Part shown: one piece after another, positions 11,025-23,116 of the stretch
How the letters are laid out: the number at the start of each line of letters is the position of its first letter
Position numbering within the stretch: the stretch's first letter is position 1
Source: Monarcha castaneiventris obscurior
Taxonomy: Eukaryota; Chordata; Aves; Passeriformes; Monarchidae
Length of the DNA stretch: 64,000 bases
Assembly: GCA_026261815.1 (NCBI GenBank)
Contig: JAMPIT010000206.1
Span: 310,001 to 374,000, forward strand
Direction of reading: 5' to 3'
Program-made: the position numbers and the translations under genes
Notes under the pieces: model-generated
The model's input: the letters and a program-made list of their open reading frames with translations, nothing else
The model's database searches: none
What the model was told of the DNA's origin: nothing

Positions 11025-14000
11025 GAGGTTAAAATGAAATGGCAGCAGGTGCATCTAATACGATTATGAGGCTCCCCTGGGATGCACTGGGAGAGCAGTT
11101 TCATTGTGTATTTCAAACCAGGCTATACTGTTGAAATCAACAGGATTTTAGCTGCAAAAGGTGAGCTAATTAGGAATTCAATTTGTGATTATTCAGGTAT
11201 AAGGCATAACACAGCTGGAGATGTGCTCAAACAAAATCTGCTTGATCCAAGTTAGGAAGAAAAAAGTGGATATACCTCCTGAGTACAAATGTATGAAACC
11301 TGAGTATGGAGATACAGGTGGAAAGTACACCTTGCAGAAATTTCTGTACTGTTACTAAAAAAACATTACCGTGAAAACAGAATTAAATATATCATGCTGA
11401 AATACCATTTAGATTCTGAGGCTCTCTGCTTTAATACCTTGCACAGCCTCAGAGGAGGGGCTAGATATGCCATAGCCTGAACTAAGCAAGCAGTTCCCAG
11501 ATCTGTAGCTTACTTTATGCAATGAACTGAAACAAACCTTTGACTTTGTATCTGTAAAATAATTAGAGCAAACTGTAATTCTGCCATGTTGCATCTAAAT
11601 AGAACCTGTACAGCCACCCTTCAGATGTGCTTATAAGGCAGAACTGACAGCCTCAATGGAGGAGATGCTCTGAAGATCCTATACAACCCTTCAGATAAAT
11701 CTCTGAATTTCTATTTGAGCCAATCAATCAGGCTTTCCAAGTGTCAGCTGCTAACACACACGTCTGTCAGCATCCAAGTGCTGCAGTCATAGGGTAAGCT
11801 GTATTCACAGCTGGAAACTTAGTTTAGCCATTGCTTACACTTAAGTAAAAGAGAACCCTGGATTATGCATTTCACACAATAAAGGTTAAAAACAGGACTG
11901 GGGTTTTGGTTAATGCCAGTACAATGTTTCTCTCTGACCCCAAGCACATATGAGGTTGCCTGGAGTAAAGTTTTGCCTCAGTTCCACCTTCTATGCTGTC
12001 CAGGAAAAATAAGGGAGAGCTCCCACTGCAACTGGGACTCACCTGCACAGCTTGTAGATCCAAAAGGAGATAGCTTTAACTGTAAAAAATCCTATCCTAT
12101 TCTCTGTGAGAATCTTCCAGCTTTGTCCTGGGAGCAAACGCTTACCTTTATATCACTACATTGACTTGCATGTTGACAACTGCTATTAATATCAACACAA
12201 GGTGTCCAAAGTACTCCTGGGATCTGACCAGCCCTCGTGAGCCTGTAGGGCTCAGGTTTAGAGAGCATCTCTGAATGTTCCACCGGAAGAGATGGCAGTG
12301 AGGTAGACATTTCAGCTGGCTAAGTAGAAATAAAAGTGTTCCTCAAGCCAGCTCCAGTGGAACCATGTGCAAACTAGAGCCCTGGAAAACTCTGCAGGAA
12401 GATACAAAGAAGACTATTTTAAAATCAAGCGAGTAATGAAACAACTTTACTATGACTCAGAAGTGCTTCAAGGGGCCCCAATCAATCAGTTAACAGAGAT
12501 GACCACACACTTACCTCTGAAAGAGATGCAGACTCTTCTACACTTTCAGTGAAGGTTTCCCAGAGCTTTGTTCACAAAGGAGCTCTCTGGGAGGTACCTG
12601 GAACACACCAACTTCAGCAGCCTGGGTCTCATGGGGGAATCCAGCCTAATTTTCTGGACAGCTATCCTATAAGCAGCGTCCATGCATTCAGCAGTGTAAC
12701 AAATGAAACACCTGGCAGCTGGCCCTGGAATTGCTGTTTGGAACTGCTAGGAGAGAGAAACAGGCCCTTTCTTTGTGCCATCCTCCTTTTCCCTCTGACT
12801 GGGAACTCCCATAGTCCCTCATGCTCTGTCTCTCCCCCAGTGAAATTGGAACCACTCCCGTGCCATCAGTCAGAGCTGGTGAGAGATGCCAGTGACTAAA
12901 TGTGGCTCTCAGTGAGGCTATCCAGAGGCTGTAGCAGGGAGCAGGGACAGTTCACCTCTCTCTCCCATGCCAGCCTGCAGGATCAATGAACCCATCTGCA
13001 AGGGTGGGAGGGTGGCTCTTGAGGTGACAGTCCTTGCTGAGTGACACAAGGGCTTCATCACCTCTGTCACAAGGGCTTCAGTGCAGGAAGTTAGCCCTCC
13101 CCTATCACTCCACATGGGAACTGCCAGTTTTTCCACTCAGTCAGCAGCCTCCTTAGAACTGAGACTCACTGTGAAATAGAATGCAGATGCAGATATTTTA
13201 ACACCATTTTATGATTCCTAACAGCTTCACCTCAAAGGCAAGGTGCTTTTTAATTCTGCTTCATTTTTAAACAGCAGGAAATGTACTTTAATATGTTTTA
13301 CAAAAGTGGTAAGAACAGAAAGGGAAAAATGTAGGCAATTGAGAGAATAAATGGAACAGGAAACTGAATGTTGTACCTGCAAGACAGTACATACTTTTCA
13401 TGCAGAACTAATTAGAATGAACCAGAGGGTTTAAGAAAGCAAGAATTGTGTACTAGAGAAATAGTGGGATGCCACTGCTGACACAGAGGTCTTTATCCCA
13501 AACTACTTCTTCACCCTTGGCTCTTCACCTCTTTGTGTCCCAGTTTTTCTAGAAGGGAAATCAACTGCTTCCTTTCTGATAAATTAGGAGGATAACCCCA
13601 TCACTAACTGGTGCTCTTGGCACACCTACCGGTGATGACAGAGGGGGACTGGGCCAGGAAGGTTCCCCAAGCTTGATCCAGCCTGTGTGGAAAGCTAAAA
13701 TCCCTGCACTCCCCAGCAGCATGCAAGCTCACTCACCTTCCATCTGTCAGTTAGCTCTCCGGCACTGACAGATGAGGCTGGAGCTGTGTCCATCCCACTG
13801 CTTTTCCACAGTGCTACCTGTGTGCTAGGGAGAGCTTCACTGCTGGAAATGCCTCTCTTGAATGGATGCAGTCCATTAAGGCAAACAGCAGTCTGTGCCA
13901 GTTCACCTTAATGTGCTGGGCTGTGAGCTATGGCTGTTGGCGAGCTGATTCAAAAATGATTAAGTGGCTCTTGCTCCAAGCTACTTTGGGATCAGGGATA

Positions 14001-15569
14001 GATGACAGCCGGGCACAGCAACTTCCTCCACTGCTGCATGTTAACTCACATGTTTCCAGTCCAGGGCACTCAGAAGGAGGGAGGGTGACTGAGGGACTTA
14101 TCACAGTCTGGTTTAATATTGACCCTGTCAGGTGTGGCACACACATGTGTAAATGTCATCCCTTTGCAGTTGTTCTCCCACACACCTTAACTCATTCCCA
14201 ACCACAGACAAGCCCATAAACTATTTTTTCCTCTGTTGCAAGTGCCTGTGTGTTTTTATAGAGAGAGGAGTGCCTGAAGAGCAGGTAAATGGCAACCCAA
14301 AAAGGGGAGGATGTTACTGGCTCTGAGGGTCATGCCCAGAGCCTGGCACTTCTGGAACCTGGGAGCAAGCAGCAGGAGGGTACACAGTGAGCACACATTT
14401 GTCCCCTCTTCTCAGCCCAGAGACTGTGCTGGAGACAGTACAAGCAACTTGTCTGGGAGACTAACTCCAGCTGCCTGTCAGCCATGGTGGCTGCATTCCT
14501 TTGTTCCTCAGTCTTTCTCTTAGGGCCCTGCTCAGGGGGAGACTGCAGCTGGGCTGCATGCCCACAAAGAAGGAAGGGAATGAGATGTCTGACGCACTGG
14601 CAGAGCAGCTTGTTTGCAGCAAGGGAAAGAGGCCATGTCAGCTCTGGCGCTGCACTAGGAATGGCAGTGGGCTTCCTGTCGGGAGATCAGGAGAGTAAGT
14701 GGGTGCCAGAGAACCAATTGGTGCAGGCTGTATTTCAAAGACAAAATTGCTGAATAGCAATACTCACCTGCAAGGCAGCAGGCAGGGCTCACACAGAGAA
14801 CCAGCAGCACACCTACAAGATGCTGAGAGCCAGCATGCTGGTCCTCCCACAGCAGTGGCTCTTGTGCCATCGTGCAACTCTGCTGCCCAGCTCATGTATC
14901 CCTCCCATAAACCAGAGGCTGCTCCAGGTAGGTTCCAAGGGGTGGTGGGCTCAGGGGAGAGGAGTCTGGTCCAGCGTGGACAGAACAGGAACACAAGCCA
15001 GACCTCCAGGCTCCCACTCTGGTCTTCATGCCTGTCTCCTTTAGCTCCCTTGCTTATATGCACTGACTCTATTTTATATATAATTTACATTTTTATTCTT
15101 AGTCGCAGCTATGCCGCCAAAACTACTCAGGCCATTGGGGTTTGACAAATGCTTAAGAAAAGCTCATTTTGAAGCAGCAGTTGCAGATTTATACTAAATA
15201 CAATAACAACTACACCCTGCTGCTTCTACCCTGAAAGTGAAGGATTGAATTGAGCAATGCGCTCTTCTTGGAGTTTGCAGCTGGTGGCCACTCCTGTAAG
15301 CGCTGCTTCAGATCCCTGTTATTTTATTATCCCCTTCTTTATGAGTGCCCAGGGAAAGTGCAGTCACAGCTTTGCAGCTTCCTGGAGCAGCTGTTCCCCC
15401 GCACCGCTGCAGCCAACAAAAGCTGACACCAGAGCCTGGCACTCTGCTTTTTATTGCCATTCCTCTCCTAATTGGAGTGACAAGGAGCATGCAGAGTCAT
15501 GCACCAACCCAAGGAGATATTAACTAATTGAAACTGTGCCCCGCTGCACTAAATGCTAGACACTTAATC

Positions 15570-15704
15570 TCTTCCTTCTTCCTCTCACCTCCATCTCATT
15601 CTCTCCACCTTCCCTGTGCCTTCATCCTTCCCTCCCCCTCTCTTCCTTCTCAGCCCCTCCTTCCCCAAATCCCTCCCCCCACTGTCTGACTTCTAATCCC
15701 TCTA
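15570..15704 (+). repeat. Pyrimidine-rich tract ending in an acceptor-like AG
   Basis: About 135 bases on the plus strand are mostly C and T, with many CTTCC and CCCTC units. The tract closes with CTTCTAATCCCTCTAG, which imitates a branch point, polypyrimidine tract and 3' splice site on the strand opposite MAML3. No convincing exon follows. Confidence 0.7.
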
Positions 15705-18700
15705 GGGCAATTAAAAGCAAGACCAACAACAAAGGGAAGACGACAGGAAACCCTATTATTCATCCTCTGCAGCACATTGTCCCCTCAGGTTTGCAGCACC
15801 CACCCCTGCTGCAGGTAGCTGCCCCCCAAGCCCGGAGCAGGGGTCTCCACAAGCTGGGGTACCTGGGGTGCTGTGCAGTGGCTGTGGGTGCCTTCCCCCC
15901 TCCCTGCACCTAAGAGGCACTCGTCTTTCTCAGAGCAATTACCACAAATGATTTATGTGGCCAGTCAAGAGGGCCTGCCAGGGTTCTTATTTCATCTCTG
16001 AAAAAAGGAACTCTTCTGGAATTTTATCAGGGAGCTAGGATTAAATTGACAGCTGCCTTTTGTTTTGTTTTTAAAGACCTTCCCTTCAGAGCACAGCATT
16101 CTCCCCGGATTTTGGCGGGGGAGGGAATCCAACACCATGTGAGGGTACAAGCCCCTCCTGTAAGAGAAAAATCCATTCACTTCTCTCCACATATATTTTA
16201 AGTGAGGCCATTTTTAAGGAGCTGACATATGCAAGTGATCCCCACTCCCACCGACTTGAAGCAGCATTTTCTTTCACTTCATTGAAGCCATGAAGGCAAC
16301 AGCTTTTCCTCCCCGGTGCAAGTGTCTGTTAGGCTGACAGAGGGAAACGATGGAGTCTCCATCTCAACACGAGCACAGTCATCTTAAAATGCTGCCAGCC
16401 CTGCCACACACAAAGCCTCCTGCATCCCGTTCCACAAATAAGCCAAGGCGTGGGGAGAGATGTGCGCAGGCAGCCAGGGACATCCACATGTTCCACTCAG
16501 GAGCACAGGGAGGCAGATACTGGCACGTTTCAGAGAGACCCCATGCAGGCAGACATGCTGGGACACACCGGAGCAGAGACTGTGTAGAGCAGGCAGGTAC
16601 GCGCCGCAGCGCAGCGCACACGCGGGAGACATGCCAGCAGGCATGCAGCTACACACAAATCACCCAAAAATGTGCCCAAAAGGCACATGCATAGGCAGAA
16701 GGCATAGACAGACACACAGACAAAAGCTGATTACAACTTCAGGCACTGCCAACAGCAAGAGGTATTAAAAAGTATTTAACAAAGTCAGCTATCTCTTGCC
16801 TTCCTTTGCTTTAGTGGCTGGTTCTTGCACACACTTTGAACAGGTTTGAAAGCATTTGTTCTCTAGATAACACGATTTGGGCTTTGTATATATATATTTG
16901 GGATGCAAAATCTAACACAAGGACATAAAATTATTGAGGATGCCAGCAGAGATTACAGCATCAGTGCTGAGAGGTCTAGATACATATTCATTGCCTTAAA
17001 AACAATTCTGGGTTTGATACAAAGCAGCAGTCTTTCTCTGTACTGCAGGGTGGTAGGGGGGAGGAGAAGAGCATGTTAATTCTATATTAAAAAAAGTCAA
17101 AAGGATTACAAAATAGAGATGAGCAGTCCAATAACAATGCTAAAAAGGTACAGAAAGAGGATGCAGGGTGGCATGGTTCACCCAAACGAGAGGCATGTCT
17201 CATGGCAAAGGACTCTGTCAACCTGAAATCCAGGCATTTCCCAGACATAAGCTACAGTATTTTCAATAAATTCACCTACCCAGCTGCCTACTCTCATTTC
17301 TGTTTTTTTTCTATCGATGTTTTCATACTTTCAGATGATTCTCTGCCTGCCATCACTTTGCAGAAGAGCTAAACATGCATTTGGGGTGATGAAAAAACTC
17401 AGACACCAATGACACACGTGTGCTGCTCAGTGCACCAAGACATTCGATAGGGGAAAAAATTAAAACACTGGTTTGCCTCATACTTTTTCCCCTTGGCACT
17501 TTAGGTTTTGCCATCATCAATAGTAACCTTATCTGATTTCAGAAGCAGAAACAATTTAAAGCCAGCTGGCATCCTTTTAAAAGCAAAACCTTTAAGCTAC
17601 ATGTGTTTTTTGATACTCTGTCCACAGAAACTGCACTCAAAAGACGCTACTTCATTTATTACAAAATGGCCACATTTTCTTACTCCTTCCTGCCTCCCAT
17701 CACTACTTTTCCCCTAAGTGAGCATATTTACAGAGACTTAACTTCCAGCTCCCATACTCCAGGAAAATGATCTCCTTGCTATAGGCTATAGCTGGTAGGA
17801 ACGCTCTGCTCTCCTCCTCAAGACAGGGGTGAATGCTTTGGTGTTCAAAGACCAAGCTGGCAGCATCTTCACCCACAGTCTCTTATAAAGATTGCACCAA
17901 GACCAGTCGCTCCTCCCTGCCTCTAGTCACATCACTTGGATAAAGGAGGAGAGCTGAGTATTCTGTTAAACAAAGAGGGTTCTGCTAATTTTATGCTAAT
18001 TAGATGTATCCATGCAGCCCTGCTATAGAATTACTTCCCTCTAACCAAGCCTTCTTCAGCTGCAGAAAGGATGACAGGGGGAGGTGACAAGGCACAGTAA
18101 GGATGAATGCAATGCAGGGAGTCCAGCAGCACTCAGGAAAAGGAAAAAACCCTGTTGCTTTTGGTGGGTTTACACTCTTTGTGGCTCCATTCCCTTCCAG
18201 TGCAACCCTTGGCCAGGCTGCCAAGCTCTCAGCCCCAGAAATAGCATGCCAAGCAGCAGAAAAAACAGAGGGGAGGGGGAGATGCAGATAAAAATAGAGA
18301 GAAATGTTGATTGCATTGTTACTGCTTCAATTAAGCTCAGACACTTCAGCCTGATGAGTCAACAGCAATGACAAGAGGGCACAGAAAACAAGAGCAATTG
18401 CAATGCAAACCAGTTTACCAGTCCCACTAATGTGGAAAGTACTGAACTCCCAAACCAGTCACTGTGATAGGGAAATGAGGAAATGCTCTAACATTGTCCC
18501 TTCTGCAGCAGTCCAACAACAGCAGCAGAAGCCACAAAAAGGCAATGAGTTAATAATGAATGGGCAGGAGAGCTGATGGCTTGGACCAGAATAGCCCTCC
18601 CCAGCCCAGCATGCAGCACTGGGCCAGTAAAAGTGGGGCACTGGAGGTCAGCTCAGCTTGTTCAAATGTAGCCATTGTATTCTCCAGGGGCTTAAATCAC

Positions 18701-19784
18701 GCTTGTGATTCTTTGTGTGTTTCAGTGGTGGCGGCAGAGACAGGGAAGTAACAGATGGGTATAATAACAGGGACCAAGGCACAGTCCCTTCACCGCCCCA
18801 TGTGATGCACATTTTCTGTACAAGAACAGACTGCCTTGCATCCCCCCCATGAGTGGGAGTGATCCAACTTCCTTCCCACACCACCTCTGCTGCTGGGAGC
18901 TGACAGAGCAGGGATTTTGGTCAGGGCAGCAGTGCAAATATAACATATGCTGAGTAAGAGGGAGGACCAGTAGCACTACAGAATGAGAGGCTGGGTGGGA
19001 GCATCCACCAGCTGCCCCTGTCAGGCCCTCTCTGGTTGTCAGAGGACAGGCAAGGGGCTGAGGCAGGAGCCAGCAGGGTGGAAGGTGGGCAAAAACTCTT
19101 AAATAAGCTCTGGTTGAGGTTGTCTGTGGTTGTCTGTGTCACCCACTATGTAAAGTAACCTCTGAAAAGAAAGGAAGAGATGCAGTTGGTCATAACTTCA
19201 AACAGTCTGTCTCTCGGCCTTGCCACACCAATCCCTGGGAAATGTTCACCTCTCCTTGTGAAGTGGTTTACAACACATACAACATCAACATTTATTGCAC
19301 CATCTGCCAGCACTCCTCCTTTTACCAACCCCATCAAAGAAATGCTGAGGAAGTAATGTATGGAACCACTTATGACCAGCAGCAGTGCCATAAAGCTCTG
19401 CTCTGCAGCCTGGGCTGTCCAGGTTATCCCACCATGTCCCAGTTCAGGCATTCATTCTATTCTTGTCCTGTCAGCATAACATAATGTTGTTACACTTAGA
19501 GACTTTGTTAGCCCAGTGTCCCATCTCTGACAGTAGCCAGCCACAAATTCTTAGGGAAAGTGTAAAAGGAACAAGGACGGATGCACAGTGAGACGGCCCC
19601 TGGGATCCCTCCCAGTGTCCATCAAGTAGGATTAAGAGCATCCTGTGCTGTTGGCTGTATAGATCTAACAGCCTTGTTCTCAACTGCAAAGCTCTCCTTG
19701 GTGCATTTAAATGATTCCTTTTACATACAATCTGTGCAGCAGCATGCAGCAGGGAATTCTGCATATTAAGTTGATGTTGTGCAG

Positions 19785-19810
19785 AAAAACAAACAAAACA
19801 AAACAAAAAC
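19785..19810 (+). repeat. AAAAC-type simple repeat
   Basis: Short tandem units of AAAAC/AAAC form a microsatellite of about 26 bases. Confidence 0.8.
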
Positions 19811-22760
19811 ATTCTTCTGCTTTAAACCTACTACCCACTCCTGTGCTGCTGAAATGCTCCAGAGACACTACATTACCATGGGAAATCTCACATTTGGGGC
19901 AGTTCCCTGGGTACCCAGCTGCCTCCTGAAGTTCCACATATGTCTCCTTTACTGAACAGCTTTTCAAGTGATTCCCACCTGTCTGTCACTGACTAGGCGG
20001 CCATTGATTGTAGCAGGGATATACAACTTTAGGATGATGCTATGCCTAGGTTAAAAAAGTCCCTTTTGAACCTAGAGGCCCATCAATCTGCATGGTTTGG
20101 GCTTGCTGTGCCTGCTGGTATTTGAGAAAGAAAAAGTGCCAAGCCTCTGCCTCCTTTGTCCAGGGGAGGAGGAGCCCGGTTAACATGGGGTTCACTGGGG
20201 TGGCATTTGGCAGAAGTCTGGAAACAGGCTCCCAGGCATAGCCTAGCACGGCCTGTCACTCCACTACCAGTCCCTCCCACCCCAAAACTCACAGAGAATA
20301 CAGTGTAACACCAGTTTTCTGACGTGGGCTAACGTCCCTGCAGAAGAAAAGAAATGCCATGGTGCATCAGGGTGCTCCATAAGCACATCTGGGAATTGCT
20401 CTTTACCTTCCCAACTGGGGCAGCATCCAGTTGCTGAAAGGAAAATAAGTACACCTGGAAACACTCAACAGCACCTGAGGTGAAAACCTGCATACCCCGC
20501 TGCACAGGGGAAATACAGTTATCCACTCTCAAGACATGGATCTGTCAGAGAGGAAAGGGGCTGGCACAGGATTAGAGAGAGCAACATTTGAAAGTCCTCT
20601 CAGATCCCGTGTTTGCACACAGGCGGGGCCAGATCCAAGGTTCATAGTCTTGCTGGTAGCTATTCATCAAAACATCTGCACTGCCAATTTGGACATTTGT
20701 TAAAAATCTATGTTCAGTTCACAAGGCTAGCACCAGACTGTCCAAATAAATGACCAATTAATCTCTTTTCTTAATGTTATCTCCCAATATTTAGGATTAC
20801 TTCATGCCAGATACCCTGCTGAAGGGAGGAGGGTTGGGATGGGGGAGGTGTGGAGAGGGGGCTGCTCAGGGGAAGAGCCCAGCCGATATTCATTCTGTTT
20901 TGTTCCCCTGTGAGATCCTTTCCATCACACTACTGAGCACAACACAATTAGTGAAAAGGGCCCATTTTTCCTCCAGGAGCCAAGGTCCCAAAAAGGTACA
21001 GCTTCAACATCATTAGCAGTTCATCTTCTTAAACCTCCGGGCAGCCCCTAGGCAGATCCCCTCATGCAAACCCCACATCCCTCCCCCCTTTTGGTGTCTG
21101 CTTATCAAACTAATGAAGCACATCTACACTGAAAGGTCTTGAGGTAGAAGACAGTAGCTTAACCATGATTCAGTACGTCTTTTCCCCTCCTCCTCTTTAT
21201 CAAATAAAGCAAGCAGAATTTCCTACATTTAAATGGAAGGGAGGAGGAAGGAAGGAGGGTAAGGGGAGGGAGACATTTGTCTAGTAATTCCCAGCAGAAG
21301 GAGAAGTCTGTTTACTTTCTTTGACTGAGCACTTGCATATTAAAAAGGCTCAGCTCCTTAGCGGACAGGATTTATCAGTGCCACATTTTCTACTTAATAG
21401 GCCAGAGCTGGCAATGCCTGCTCCAGGTAGCTGGAGACAGAAACAACTTTGTGTGACCTTCCCCTTGCCCTTCTCTGACTTCCCTCTGTACACAGGAGCC
21501 AGCAGAGGACGCAGAGGGAGCTGAGAGCCGAGGGCCATGCGGTGAGGAAGGGATGCTTTGCGTGCCTTAGTACTAAAACAAGAAGACCACTGCAAAAACA
21601 ATGAAAGCACAAGGCTCCATTAGCTTTTTTCCATTCAATGATATCCGGAAAGGCAATTTCCAGCTTTAGATAAAAACACATAAACATCTTTCATCGTGTC
21701 ACTGACCTAAATATAGATGATTACTTCAAGGCGAGAGAAAAGAAAAAAAAAAGAAAGAAGAGGAAAAAAAGCCCTATTCTTATACCTTCAAAGGCTATGA
21801 AGCCCTACAAGCAGACTGCAGTAAAGAGGAGCAATAGATAACCAGTCAGATGTAAAAAGAGAGAGAAAGGAATACGTATTCTTGAATGATTGTCCTGATG
21901 GATGATTATCCTGGGCCCAGCTTTCACCTGCCCTGTGACACAGGCTTTTTCCATGTCTTCCTGGACACTTGGCTGTCTCCTGGGCTGCCTGCTCCTGGCA
22001 CCCAGAGCCTTTCCCTGCAGCACAGCACACAAGCAGGACCTTTGCTTCACCATAAAGTCTCTGGAATTCAGATTCACATTAATCCCACCTTAGCCAGGCC
22101 ACTATGCTGCCCTAATGGGTCAGGCCATATTTTTCAAAGGTACATAAAGTTGCCCTTGGACCTAGGGACACACTTTGAAACATGTCAAAGCTACACAGGA
22201 GCCAAAGTGGTGCCAGACTCCAGTAGCACTTGAGCACATGTGTTTCCTTCAGGGTCACCCTCACATCACAGTAAGGTTGCACTGCTCTTGTGAAGAGTAA
22301 GTGGTTTTGCTCTCAGTACCTGAGCTGGTTTGCAGCAGCAATCCCCAAAACCATAGTGCCAGGGACCCACTACTAACTAACAAGAGAGTTCCTGTATGTG
22401 TAACACATACACTGGAAGCACAGGGATGTGCAGGCAAGCTCTTTCCACTAACACAACCTAGCATTAAATATCAGTGACAAGTCATTCTCCATATTTAATG
22501 CATGTCCTACCATTCAAAACCACAGAATCACACTTTATGACCCTCACTGGTATGTGCTAGGGACAGAATTGGGTACTTAATTGCTTCCTGCCTCAGTTTA
22601 CCCCATCCATAAATGGTACACTGGCAGAGTATACAGAAAAACTACCATCTTGGGATGGTGTGTGAACTGTCATAGGTGTTTGCAAAGACAGATGTGTATA
22701 TTGGTGATCACCTACTGTTTTTTTTAAATCAAGTAATATGCACTTAAATACTATATGCAG

Positions 22761-23116
22761 CCTTCCAGTACCTTATAGCACCTTCCAGTACCTAAGGGAG
22801 AGCCTACAAGAGAGCTGGAGAGGGACATTTTACAAGGGCATGTAGAGACAGGACAAGGGGGAATGGCTTCACACTGACAGAGGGTAAGTTCAGATTGGGT
22901 ATTAGGAACAAATTCTTTTCTGTGAGGGTGGTGAGGCACTGCCACAGGTTGCCCAGAGAAGCTGTGGATGCCCCATCCCTGGGAGTGTCCAAGGCCAGGT
23001 TGGATGGGGCCCTGAGCAACTTGGTCTAGTGGAAGGTGTCCCTGCTCATGGCATGGGTATTGGAATTAGATGATCTTTAAGGTTCCTTCCAGTGCAAACT
23101 ATTCTGTGGTTCGGTG
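22761..23116 (+). mobile_element. CR1 retrotransposon 3' fragment
   Basis: This is the 3' end of a chicken-repeat-1 LINE in plus orientation. Recognisable parts are GCACCTTCCAGTACCTAA near the start, GGTTGCCCAGAGAAGCTGTG (about 22947) and GGTCTAGTGGAAGGTGTCCC (about 23023). The terminal ATTCTGTGGTTC is the decayed form of the CR1 8-bp tail repeat. It is truncated at its 5' end like nearly all CR1 copies and has no reverse-transcriptase frame. It is antisense to MAML3. Confidence 0.92.

Larger units (their letters stand above)
11030..22760. other. Intronic DNA, no gene seen
   Basis: This is nearly 12 kb without a recognisable gene or long mobile element. It holds a pyrimidine-rich tract (15570-15704), a small CpG cluster near 16.6 kb, an AAAAC repeat (19785-19810) and purine-rich tracts near 21.24 kb. 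Several AT-rich blocks with TAATTA/ATTAG-type sites (15.7-16.3, 17.9-18.4 and 21.3-21.75 kb) look like possible conserved enhancers. The open frames of 60-150 codons here have no family resemblance. Confidence 0.55.
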
